From a bacterium UBP3_UBA6266 (lineage in GTDB: Bacteria > Auribacterota > UBA6266), in contig DJVC01000061.1 in NCBI GenBank assembly GCA_002440765.1, positions 621 through 8,336 on the forward strand: a stretch of DNA of 7,716 bases. Direction: 5' to 3'. Position 1 is the first letter of the stretch. Each line of letters starts with the position of its first letter. A program made the translations under genes and the position numbers. Shown in pieces: positions 1-6,501 of the stretch. Under the pieces are notes generated by a model. That model saw only the letters and a list, made by a program, of their open reading frames with translations, was not told where the DNA came from and did not search any database.

Positions 1-53
1 GCATCTGCCTTCTAAGCAGAGGGTCACAGGTTCGAGTCCTGTCGGGCGTGCCA
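1..53 (+). tRNA. tRNA-Arg (anticodon UCU), 5' part outside the window
   Basis: This is the 3' portion of a tRNA, beginning in the 3' strand of the D stem. The anticodon stem is TCTGC (4-8) with GCAGA (16-20), all five pairs matching. The 7-base loop CTTCTAA (9-15) places the anticodon TCT at 11-13, which reads the arginine codon AGA. A 5-base variable loop follows, then a T arm with ACAGG (26-30) pairing CCTGT (38-42) around the canonical loop TTCGAGT. The 3' acceptor strand CGGGCGT, discriminator G and an encoded CCA (51-53) complete it. The 53 bases match standard tRNA positions 24 to 76 exactly. The 5' acceptor and most of the D arm lie before the window. A T-rich stretch follows directly and may help end transcription. 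Confidence 0.95.
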
Positions 54-115
54 GTTTTTGCTTTTCTCCTGCGGCAGACAAGAATTGTTCTGTTCTCCTA
101 ACCTTCAAAATCCGC

Positions 116-144
116 TTGACAAGGTCCGGAATATATGGGATATT
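116..144 (+). promoter_or_regulatory. Candidate sigma70-type promoter for the operon
   Basis: A perfect -35 hexamer TTGACA (116-121) is followed after 17 bases by GATATT (139-144), which matches the TATAAT consensus at four of six positions. Transcription would start near 151, leaving an untranslated leader of about 95 bases that contains the inverted repeat at 210-230. A weaker alternative is TTTACT (143-148), 17 bases, then TATTAT (166-171), which would start transcription next to the first CTTTGTTTC copy. Prediction by eye only. Confidence 0.5.
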
Positions 145-178
145 TACTTAGTTCCATATTGAAATTATTATATAGTTA

Positions 179-187
179 CTTTGTTTC
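179..187 (+). repeat. Direct repeat CTTTGTTTC, copy 1
   Basis: The 9-mer CTTTGTTTC occurs here and again at 209-217, exactly 30 bp apart start to start, or just under three helical turns. The second copy forms the left arm of the inverted repeat at 210-230; this first copy has no clear right arm. It may be an auxiliary half-site for the same DNA-binding protein, but chance repetition in A+T-rich DNA is possible. Confidence 0.4.
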
Positions 188-209
188 ACTGTTATTTTTT
201 TTAAATATC

Positions 210-230
210 TTTGTTTCCAGGATAAACAAA
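210..230 (+). promoter_or_regulatory. Inverted repeat, candidate ROK-family operator
   Basis: TTTGTTT (210-216) and AAACAAA (224-230) are perfect 7-base inverted arms around a 7-base spacer centred on position 220. It lies downstream of the predicted promoter and immediately before the Shine-Dalgarno of the first gene. Known operators of ROK repressors such as Bacillus XylR have GTTTGTTT-type arms facing AAACAAAC-type arms and also sit just downstream of the promoter. As a ROK regulator is the third gene of this operon, negative autoregulation through this site is likely. This is inference from pattern and context. Confidence 0.55.
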
Positions 231-231
231 C

Positions 232-238
232 AGGGAGA
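232..238 (+). promoter_or_regulatory. Shine-Dalgarno that decides the start of the first gene
   Basis: AGGGAGA lies 6 bases before the ATG at 245. The in-frame GTG at 239 directly abuts this element, leaving no spacer, so the ATG is the better start. The ATG also gives a clean signal peptide beginning MKRLL. Confidence 0.7.
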
Positions 239-244
239 GTGTCC

Positions 245-1531
245 ATGAAACGATTATTGCCGATGTTACTTACAATACTGCTTGTAGTTGCATTTTTATG
301 TTCATGCAGTCTGGAAAAAACCGATAAAAAAATTATCCGTTATACGGCTCCCGGTTTCCCCAAATATGATGTGATAAGAAGACAGCAGGGAAAAGATTTT
401 ATGAATATGAATCCTGATATAAGGACGGATTATCAGCCGGTTGCCGGTGTTGGATATATTGATAAACTGCTAACCCAGTTTGCCGGAAATGATGCTCCTG
501 ATATATTTTTTATAAGGGATTTTGACCTGCCTGCCCTGGCGGGAAAAGGCGCTGTTTATAGCCTTGATGAGATTGTAGAGGAAACAGGTTTTGATGTAAG
601 CGAGTATTTTCCCGAGTTAATAGACGCCTATACTTTCAACGGCAGATTATATGCCCTTCCCGGCAGCTTTACGACGAGGGTTTTATACTATAACAAGGAT
701 TTATTCGATGAAATGGAATTGCCCTATCCGGACGCAAGCTGGGATTGGGATAAATTCAGGGAAGTCGCGCAAAAATTGACAAAGCGTAATGCTTCCGGCA
801 TAACCACTCAATTCGGCGCTGCGTTATACAGTGATGCGGCGGATATGTGGATACTTTATATATTGCAGAACGGCGGGAAGGTTTTTGATGAAACAGGTAA
901 AAAGTGTGTTATCAAAAATCCGGATGCGGTCCATGCAATAGAATACTTTAAAGGCCTGATTAAAAAATATCATGTAATTCCGGACCAGTCTGATATCCAG
1001 GGGGCAGACAGTTTTCAGATATTTGTCAGCGGCCGCGCGGCGATGTTTATCGGCGGAAGATGGTATGTGTTGAATTTCAGGGAAAAAGAAAACCTGTCTT
1101 TCGGCATAGCGCCTCTTCCCAAGGGAAAAAAAAGGGCTACATTTTTGGATAGTCACGGTTGGGCAATAACAAGTTCATCTAAAGATAAGACGGCGGACTG
1201 GGCTTTTTTAAACTATTTATCAGGCCCGAAAGGCAATAAGTATGTTGTTGATGAAGGAGACAGTGTCCCTGTCTATAGAAAAGAAGCATTAAGCGGGGAT
1301 TTTTTAAAAGATAAAAAATATCCGAATGAAAACAATGAAGTTTTCATTGATTCGATAAAATATGCTTATCCTCCGAAAAAATACACTTCGCCTCTTATAC
1401 CATGGAACCTTTTCAGCAAAGTCCTTATGGAGAATTTTGATAAGTTCACTTTGGGAGAAACAAACGCTGAAGAGACATTACAGAATATACAGGATAGATT
1501 AAACAGCATTATAGAGGAAAACCTGCACTGA
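245..1531 (+). CDS. ABC transporter substrate-binding lipoprotein, family 1 (sugar type)
   Basis: Predicted extracytoplasmic solute-binding protein of the large sugar-binding family (MalE/UgpB-like, COG1653 type), which delivers a carbohydrate to an ABC permease. Starting at the ATG, residues 2-20 form a signal with Lys2-Arg3 and a leucine-rich core, ending in the lipobox Leu-Cys-Ser-Cys; Cys21 is the predicted lipidated residue. The mature part has the family's hallmarks: NDAPDIFFIRD near residues 82-92, the YYNKDLFDE segment near 148-156 followed by a PYPDASWDWDKF-like stretch, and later an AAMFIGGRWY segment, a PLPKG segment and a GWAITSSSKDKTADWAFLNYL segment. At 428 residues it is of normal length. 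It is probably the operon's first gene, with a 15-base gap to the phosphorylase, which suggests that the ligand is the phosphorylase substrate or its polymer fragment. No permease or ATPase gene is visible. An in-frame GTG at 239 is the alternative start. Family assignment is firm; ligand identity is inference. Confidence 0.92.
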   Translation: MKRLLPMLLTILLVVAFLCSCSLEKTDKKIIRYTAPGFPKYDVIRRQQGKDFMNMNPDIRTDYQPVAGVGYIDKLLTQFAGNDAPDIFFIRDFDLPALAGKGAVYSLDEIVEETGFDVSEYFPELIDAYTFNGRLYALPGSFTTRVLYYNKDLFDEMELPYPDASWDWDKFREVAQKLTKRNASGITTQFGAALYSDAADMWILYILQNGGKVFDETGKKCVIKNPDAVHAIEYFKGLIKKYHVIPDQSDIQGADSFQIFVSGRAAMFIGGRWYVLNFREKENLSFGIAPLPKGKKRATFLDSHGWAITSSSKDKTADWAFLNYLSGPKGNKYVVDEGDSVPVYRKEALSGDFLKDKKYPNENNEVFIDSIKYAYPPKKYTSPLIPWNLFSKVLMENFDKFTLGETNAEETLQNIQDRLNSIIEENLH

Positions 1532-1546
1532 TTACGGAGGCTTAAA

Positions 1547-3916
1547 TTGGAATACGGTAATTTTTCGAAAGACAGAAAAGAATTTGTTATTACGAAGCCT
1601 GATACGCCGAGACCATGGTTCAATTACCTTTTTAACAAACATTACCATGCTCTTGTGTCCCAGACCGGCGGCGGTTTCAGTTATTATAAGGATCCGAAAT
1701 GTCACAGGATATTGAGGTATGACCATATACATACGGACAGGCCCGGCCGGTATGTATATATAAGAGATGAGAATAAAAATGAACTATGGTCATGCAACTG
1801 GCAGCCCTTGATGAAACGCCTTGATGACTGGAAATGTGTCCATGGGCTTGGGTATACCAGTATCAGTGCGCGTAAAAACGGCCTGAAATGCGATATTACA
1901 TATATAGTGCCCGGGGAAGCCTCCCTGGAAATTTGGGAAATTAAATTAGTGAATGAAACGGGTAGAACCAAAAAAGTAACGGTTTTCCCTTTTGTGGAAT
2001 TTATCTCCGGCAACGTTGAAATGGAAACAGTTTACAGGAATATTTTATCCCTGTATAACGAAGCCTGTTATGACAGAAAGACGAATACAATCATATCTTT
2101 CAAGCATCAATTTGTGAAAGATAAAAAAAGCGGTTTTTCTTTTTTCAATCTTTCCGTTAGACCGGATGGGTATGAGGTGAACAAGGAAAAGTTTTTCGGC
2201 AGGTATAATGATTCAGGAAATCCTTCAGGTTTAATCTCGGGAAAGCTTCGGAACGGATACGCCAGAGGAGAAGACACGGTCGGTGTTTTTCAGAAAACCC
2301 TGGAACTGAAGCCCAATGAAACAAAAAAAATGGCGGTTGTACTGGGTTATACGGAAGACAAAAGAAAGATAACGGGTCTGGTTAAGAAATATTCTTCTTT
2401 GAAGTCATTTACGGAAGAATACGCTAAAATCAGGTCAAAATGGGGTGAAATCATCGAAGATACTAAGGTCGAAACCCCTGATAAAGATTTCGATACGATG
2501 GTGAATATCTGGGGTAAATACCAGTTAAGCGCGATAACATGCTGGCGCGGAACTTCCCAGTACCACGGGGGAGAAGGAGGCCTGGGTTACAGGGACACCG
2601 CCCAGGATATAGAAGGGCTGCTGTCTCTTGATATGGCTCTTGCACGTGAAAAGCTCGATAAAATATTGTTTTGGCAGTATAAGTGCGGGCATGCGGTATC
2701 CGGTTTTTCGGATGTGGAAGGTTCGTGGGATAAAACAGGGAGTTTTATGACAGGGAAATCCGATGTCGCCGTATGGCTGCCTTTTACGGTCATCTCCTAT
2801 ATAAAGGAAACCGGAGACATTTCCTTCCTTGAAAAAGAATATAAATTTCATGATGGAAACAAGGCATCTGTCTATGAGCACATTATCCGGGCTGTAAGGC
2901 ATATATATAACCGGCGCGGCAGGAATGGATTTCCCCTTATCTATAAAGCTGATTGGAATGATGCTTATGATCATGTCGGATATCAGGGCAAAGGAGAGAG
3001 TGTCTGGCTTGCGATGGCCCTGGCAAGAGCCTGCTTGCAGGTGGGAGAACTTGGCGGGTTTTTGGGGGATAAGAAAATTGAAAGAGAGATGTCGAAGAAA
3101 TTTTGTGAGTTGAAAAAGATAATTAACAGAAAAGGATGGGACGGCAAATGGTATATCGCGGCAATAAATGATGACGGATATAAGATAGGTTCCGCAAAAA
3201 ATACCGAAGGCAAGGTTCCTCTGAACAGCCAGACCTGGGCGATACTGTCCGGGGTTGTGGAAAAACACAGGATAAAAAGCATACTCGATAAAATAGACGG
3301 TTATCTTGACACCCCGTACGGGCCGGCTTTATTCCTTCCGTCTTACAGTCATTTTAACGAAGGGATAGGAAGGGTTACTGCATTTGCTCCCGGCACAAAA
3401 GAAAATGCCGCGGTCTTTTCACACGCCTGCGCATTTAAGATAGTTGCGGATTGCGAGATCGGAAGGGGAAATAAAGCTTTTGAGACTTATACGAAACTTT
3501 GTCCGATGAATAAGGCAAAAGCGGACCACGATAAATATAAGGTTGAGCCTTATGTGTGGGCTGAGTATGTTGTGGGCCCCGGGAATAAGGCGAATTTCGG
3601 GGAAGGTTCTTTTACATGGAATACGGGGACAGCGCCGTGGATGCACATAGCAGCTACCGAATGGATACTGGGAGCAAGAAGGGATTTTAAGGGCCTTAGA
3701 ATAGACCCGTGTATTCCATCTTACTGGAAAAAATGCGGGATAAGAAGGCCTTTCAGATCAGCTGTTTATGATATTGAGATTTTGAATCCGGACGGGATTG
3801 AAAAAGGAGTAAAGGAAATCACGGTTGACGGGAAATTGATAAACGGCACGTTAATATATCCTCACGGGGACGGGAAAACCCACAAAGTAAAAGTACTGAT
3901 GGGAGGCGGAAAATGA
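1547..3916 (+). CDS. GH94 inverting disaccharide phosphorylase (chitobiose/cellobiose phosphorylase type)
   Basis: Cytoplasmic glycoside phosphorylase of family GH94, splitting a beta-linked disaccharide with phosphate into an alpha-sugar 1-phosphate and a free sugar. Its 789 residues fit the family (about 800), and no signal peptide is seen. The N-terminal sandwich begins MEYGNF and has the typical ITKPDTPRPWFNYL stretch and a GLGYTSI segment. The (alpha/alpha)6 catalytic domain carries GYRDTAQD (347-354), ADWND (468-472, with Asp472 the probable general acid), FSH (His626, phosphate site) and NTGT (692-695, Thr693-Gly694, phosphate site). The C-terminus has the family's IDPCIP segment. Translation starts at TTG 1547, with GGAGG (1536-1540) six bases ahead and no nearby ATG. 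Overall it resembles N,N'-diacetylchitobiose phosphorylase and cellobiose phosphorylase. The amino-sugar neighbours favour a chitobiose-like substrate. The usual D-D-x-L-W-L motif reads S-D-V-A-V-W-L (405-411), so specificity may differ. Family firm; substrate uncertain. Confidence 0.9.
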   Translation: MEYGNFSKDRKEFVITKPDTPRPWFNYLFNKHYHALVSQTGGGFSYYKDPKCHRILRYDHIHTDRPGRYVYIRDENKNELWSCNWQPLMKRLDDWKCVHGLGYTSISARKNGLKCDITYIVPGEASLEIWEIKLVNETGRTKKVTVFPFVEFISGNVEMETVYRNILSLYNEACYDRKTNTIISFKHQFVKDKKSGFSFFNLSVRPDGYEVNKEKFFGRYNDSGNPSGLISGKLRNGYARGEDTVGVFQKTLELKPNETKKMAVVLGYTEDKRKITGLVKKYSSLKSFTEEYAKIRSKWGEIIEDTKVETPDKDFDTMVNIWGKYQLSAITCWRGTSQYHGGEGGLGYRDTAQDIEGLLSLDMALAREKLDKILFWQYKCGHAVSGFSDVEGSWDKTGSFMTGKSDVAVWLPFTVISYIKETGDISFLEKEYKFHDGNKASVYEHIIRAVRHIYNRRGRNGFPLIYKADWNDAYDHVGYQGKGESVWLAMALARACLQVGELGGFLGDKKIEREMSKKFCELKKIINRKGWDGKWYIAAINDDGYKIGSAKNTEGKVPLNSQTWAILSGVVEKHRIKSILDKIDGYLDTPYGPALFLPSYSHFNEGIGRVTAFAPGTKENAAVFSHACAFKIVADCEIGRGNKAFETYTKLCPMNKAKADHDKYKVEPYVWAEYVVGPGNKANFGEGSFTWNTGTAPWMHIAATEWILGARRDFKGLRIDPCIPSYWKKCGIRRPFRSAVYDIEILNPDGIEKGVKEITVDGKLINGTLIYPHGDGKTHKVKVLMGGGK

Positions 3917-5118
3917 GTTCTTCTTCCATAAAAAGGATTAAGGAGAAAAACAAAAAAACCATTTTAGGCCTGATTTATAAAAATTCTCCTATAGCAAGGG
4001 TTGATGTCGCGAAAAAATCGGGAATAAGCAAAGTAACGGTTACGCGTATTGTTAATGAACTTCTTTCCGAGGGGATCATTGAAGAAAGCGGGGTGGATGT
4101 CTCAACCGGGGGCAGGCCTCCTGTATTCCTGAAAGTTGTGCCTTATTCAAGGTTTTTAGTCGGGGTGGACATAGGAGCTTATTCCATGAGGATAGGGCTT
4201 TTTGACATTACACGTAAGTTAATAGCGATGAAATCATTTGATTACGGGGAGGCAGTATCGGGAGATAAAGTCGCGGATAATATTATTCAGACCGTCACGG
4301 AGATATCGTCCGAAAAAAATATTCCGCTTAAAAAAGTGGTCGGGGCGGGTATTTCCGTATCGGGTATTATAGATTACAATAACGGCACGGTGTTGAAATC
4401 ATATCTTTTTAAGGAGAAACATTATCCTCTCCTTAAGAAGCTGAGGGAATATTTCAAATTTAATATTGTCATTGATAATGACGCGAATGTCGGTCTGATA
4501 TATGAATCATGGATGGGGAAAGGGTATAATATCAAGAATATAATATTTCTTCTTACCAGAAATTATGTGGCTAAAGATATGGGTTTGGGCGTCGGCTTCC
4601 TTTTTGGCGGGAGGGTCTACAGGGGTTTTGGTTACTGTGCGGGAGAGGTTGGAGTTGCTTCTTTAAAGTCGGATATGAAGGTTGAACAGCCGGCCTGTGA
4701 TCCGTTTTCATCCTATGAAGCGATACCTTCCGTGGAAGTTCTGGCAAAAGAGATATTGTCGGGCCGGAAACAGAACGAAGAAACTGAATTTTACAGGGAT
4801 TTAAGTTTTGACGGTGTTATTAAAGCGGGACTGAAGGGTGATACTCTGGCGCTCGATATCATAGGTGCACTGGCGAAATCAATGGCGCCGGGAATAGGAT
4901 TTTTAGTAAATCTGCTTAATCCGGAAATGATTGTAATAGGAGGAGACCTAGCGCATTGCGGTAAATCCTTCATTGAGCTGGTTGACAGGGAAGTGATAAA
5001 ATATATTTTTGAAATGCATCGCGTAAATTTAAAGATTGAGATATCTTCATTTACAGAGGATGACAGCGGAATACAGGCCGCGTCTTTTATGGGGTTAAAG
5101 ACTCTCATTGATATATAG
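3913..5118 (+). CDS. ROK-family transcriptional regulator (NagC/XylR/Mlc type)
   Basis: Predicted sugar-responsive repressor. Residues about 14-60 form a winged helix-turn-helix, with AKKSGISKVTVTRIV as the turn and recognition helix, followed by the wing GGRPP (66-70) typical of ROK regulators. The remainder is a ROK sugar-kinase-like fold: DIGAYSMRIG (86-95) at the phosphate-1 position, a GAGISVSGIID segment, IDNDAN (187-192, Asp190 at the catalytic-base position) and GYCAGEVG (240-247). Key features are altered: the usual DIGGT reads DIGAY, the His after GE-hydrophobic-G is Val248, and the CxCGxxGC zinc motif is absent. It therefore probably binds a sugar ligand without phosphorylating it. 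The ATG overlaps the phosphorylase stop by 4 bases (ATGA), and GGGAGG sits six bases upstream, so translation is probably coupled. It likely represses its own operon through the leader inverted repeat. The effector is unknown; an amino sugar or its phosphate is plausible. It is not a functional GlcNAc kinase on these motifs. Confidence 0.9.
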   Translation: MSSSSIKRIKEKNKKTILGLIYKNSPIARVDVAKKSGISKVTVTRIVNELLSEGIIEESGVDVSTGGRPPVFLKVVPYSRFLVGVDIGAYSMRIGLFDITRKLIAMKSFDYGEAVSGDKVADNIIQTVTEISSEKNIPLKKVVGAGISVSGIIDYNNGTVLKSYLFKEKHYPLLKKLREYFKFNIVIDNDANVGLIYESWMGKGYNIKNIIFLLTRNYVAKDMGLGVGFLFGGRVYRGFGYCAGEVGVASLKSDMKVEQPACDPFSSYEAIPSVEVLAKEILSGRKQNEETEFYRDLSFDGVIKAGLKGDTLALDIIGALAKSMAPGIGFLVNLLNPEMIVIGGDLAHCGKSFIELVDREVIKYIFEMHRVNLKIEISSFTEDDSGIQAASFMGLKTLIDI

Positions 5119-5129
5119 AAAGGAATATT

Positions 5130-6482
5130 ATGCAGGACCTCATTGTAAGCGTTTCGGGACTCAGAGGGATATTCGGCGAATCTCTGAACCCCGAAGTTGC
5201 TCTTAAATACAGTGCGGCTTTCGGGTATATGTTACAGGGAGGCGCGGTTGTTGTCGGCAGAGATTCCAGGGTAAGCGGACCGGCGCTGAAATATGCGGTT
5301 ATTTCCGGACTGATGTCGACCGGCTGCGATGTGATTGATTTGGGTGTAACACCGACTCCCACGGTACAGATAATGACGGAACAGCTGAAAGCTGCCGGCG
5401 GGATGGAAATCACCGCCAGTCACAATCCCGCGATGTGGAACGGGTTGAAATTTATGTCTCCCGAAGGTTTATTTATCAAAGGTGATGTTATAGGAAAATT
5501 AAAACAGCTTGTAGACAGCGGGAAGTTCGATTATTCGGGATACAAAAAGATAGGGTGTTTAAAAGAGGATAGCACTGCTGTTGATACCCATATCGGCAAA
5601 GTGCTCGGCATCCCTTATATTGATGTGGAGAAGATAAAAAAAAGAAAATTCAAGGTTGTTGTTGATCCTGTCAATGGCGCCGGCGCGGTGATTATGCCGA
5701 AACTTTTACAGCGATTTGGCTGTGAGGTTATTCTTATTAACGGCAAACCTGACGGACATTTTTCTCATGAACCCGAGCCTTTGCCTGAGAATCTCAGGGC
5801 TTTGTCCGGCGAAGTCATAAAAAACAGGGCTGATATCGGGATTGCGGTTGATCCTGATGCCGACAGGTGCGCTGTTGTCGATGAAAAAGGCAGCCCCATA
5901 GGGGAAGAAAACACACTTGCGATTGCTGTTAAATTGATATTATCCAGGAAAAAGGGGAAGGTTACCGTAAATGTTTCCACGTCTATGGCCATAGATGATA
6001 TTGCAAACGCTTATGGATGTAAGGTAGTCAGGACAAAGGTCGGCGAGATCAATGTTGCCGATGAGATGAAAAAGAATGCTTCTGTTATCGGAGGTGAAGG
6101 TAACGGCGGCGTTATTCTCCCGGATGTCCATCTTGGCAGGGATGCCCCGGTTGCTTCGGCTCTGGTGCTTCAATATTTGGTTGAGTCCGGTAAAAGCCTT
6201 TCCGAAAACATGAAAAAAATGCCTGTGTATTTTATGGTGAAAGGAAAGAAGGCTATTTCCGGATTTAACCCGGCTGTTGTTTTGTCTAAACTGAAAAGCC
6301 TGCTCAAAAATGAAAATATGGATGAAACGGACGGATTGAAAGTTATTAGAAAAAAATCATGGGTCCAGGTAAGGGCTTCAAACACGGAACCGATAATAAG
6401 GATATATTCCGAAGCGCAAAGCCGGGAAGAAGCTGTAAATCTTCAAAATGAGATTGCAGATAAAATAGAAGAAATTATATGA
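5130..6482 (+). CDS. glmM: Phosphoglucosamine mutase / phosphohexomutase, archaeal GlmM type
   Basis: Cytoplasmic alpha-D-phosphohexomutase interconverting sugar 1- and 6-phosphates; in the likely role it converts glucosamine-6-phosphate to glucosamine-1-phosphate or the reverse. All four active-site motifs are present in its 450 residues: the phosphoserine loop ITASHNP with Ser97, the Mg-binding DPDADR (241-246), the sugar-binding loop GGEGNGG (321-327) and the phosphate-binding RASNTEP (415-421). The GEGNGG loop is typical of the archaeal GlmM branch (also used in Bacteroidetes), whereas classical bacterial GlmM has GEQSGH. The ATG at 5130 has AGAAAGGA (5117-5124) five bases upstream, overlapping the previous stop, and the gap is 11 bases. 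It sits between a phosphorylase that makes a sugar 1-phosphate and NagB, which uses a 6-phosphate, fitting a linking role. Phosphomannomutase or phosphoglucomutase activity is a possible alternative, so the symbol is tentative. Confidence 0.87.
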   Translation: MQDLIVSVSGLRGIFGESLNPEVALKYSAAFGYMLQGGAVVVGRDSRVSGPALKYAVISGLMSTGCDVIDLGVTPTPTVQIMTEQLKAAGGMEITASHNPAMWNGLKFMSPEGLFIKGDVIGKLKQLVDSGKFDYSGYKKIGCLKEDSTAVDTHIGKVLGIPYIDVEKIKKRKFKVVVDPVNGAGAVIMPKLLQRFGCEVILINGKPDGHFSHEPEPLPENLRALSGEVIKNRADIGIAVDPDADRCAVVDEKGSPIGEENTLAIAVKLILSRKKGKVTVNVSTSMAIDDIANAYGCKVVRTKVGEINVADEMKKNASVIGGEGNGGVILPDVHLGRDAPVASALVLQYLVESGKSLSENMKKMPVYFMVKGKKAISGFNPAVVLSKLKSLLKNENMDETDGLKVIRKKSWVQVRASNTEPIIRIYSEAQSREEAVNLQNEIADKIEEII

Positions 6483-6484
6483 TT

Positions 6485-6493
6485 AAAAAAGGA
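6485..6493 (+). promoter_or_regulatory. Shine-Dalgarno that decides the nagB start
   Basis: The only Shine-Dalgarno-like element before nagB is AAAAAAGGA. It lies 8 bases before the GTG at 6502 but only 2 before the upstream in-frame TTG at 6496 and 17 before the ATG at 6511. The spacing favours GTG 6502, which also gives an N-terminus (MKVMICRDY) that aligns well with known NagB proteins. Confidence 0.55.
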
Positions 6494-6501
6494 AATTGCC
6501 T

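Larger units (their letters stand above)
54..244 (+). other. Leader region between the tRNA and the operon
   Basis: This 191-base non-coding stretch is strongly A+T-rich, particularly from about 130 to 230, with a T run near 195-202. I see no credible ORF in it. It holds a sigma70-like promoter (116-144), a second weaker promoter candidate (143-171), a repeated CTTTGTTTC element and an inverted repeat (210-230), and the Shine-Dalgarno of the first gene (232-238). A small imperfect hairpin at 78-93 lacks a following T run and is not a convincing terminator. Confidence 0.75.

Noticed and set aside
1..53. tRNA 3' end as an attachment site of an integrated element
   Set aside because: No integrase, no second copy of the tRNA 3' sequence and no change in gene style was seen in the window; the downstream operon looks like ordinary metabolic DNA.
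78..93. Imperfect hairpin after the tRNA gene, considered as a terminator
   Set aside because: The stem is short with a bulge, A+T-rich, and no T run follows it. The T-rich stretch at 54-66 directly after the tRNA precedes it, so it does not form an intrinsic terminator with this hairpin.
145..244. Riboswitch or glmS-type ribozyme in the leader
   Set aside because: The leader after the predicted start is only about 95 bases, A+T-rich, and shows no stable multi-helix fold or recognisable conserved core by eye; the inverted repeat is better explained as a protein-binding site.
824..1156. A 110-codon minus-strand open frame inside the binding-protein gene
   Set aside because: It is a shadow of the plus-strand coding frame, with composition typical of antisense reading and no recognisable motif. 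The other minus-strand frames in the window were rejected for the same reason.
2525..3268. A 247-codon open frame on the minus strand inside the GH94 gene
   Set aside because: It is antisense to a well-supported gene with catalytic motifs in the plus frame, its product has no recognisable domain and it lacks a plausible ribosome binding context.
3913..5118. ROK protein as the missing GlcNAc or glucosamine kinase
   Set aside because: It has an N-terminal winged helix-turn-helix with a GGRPP wing, and its phosphate-1 and zinc motifs are altered, so a regulator role is far more likely than kinase activity.
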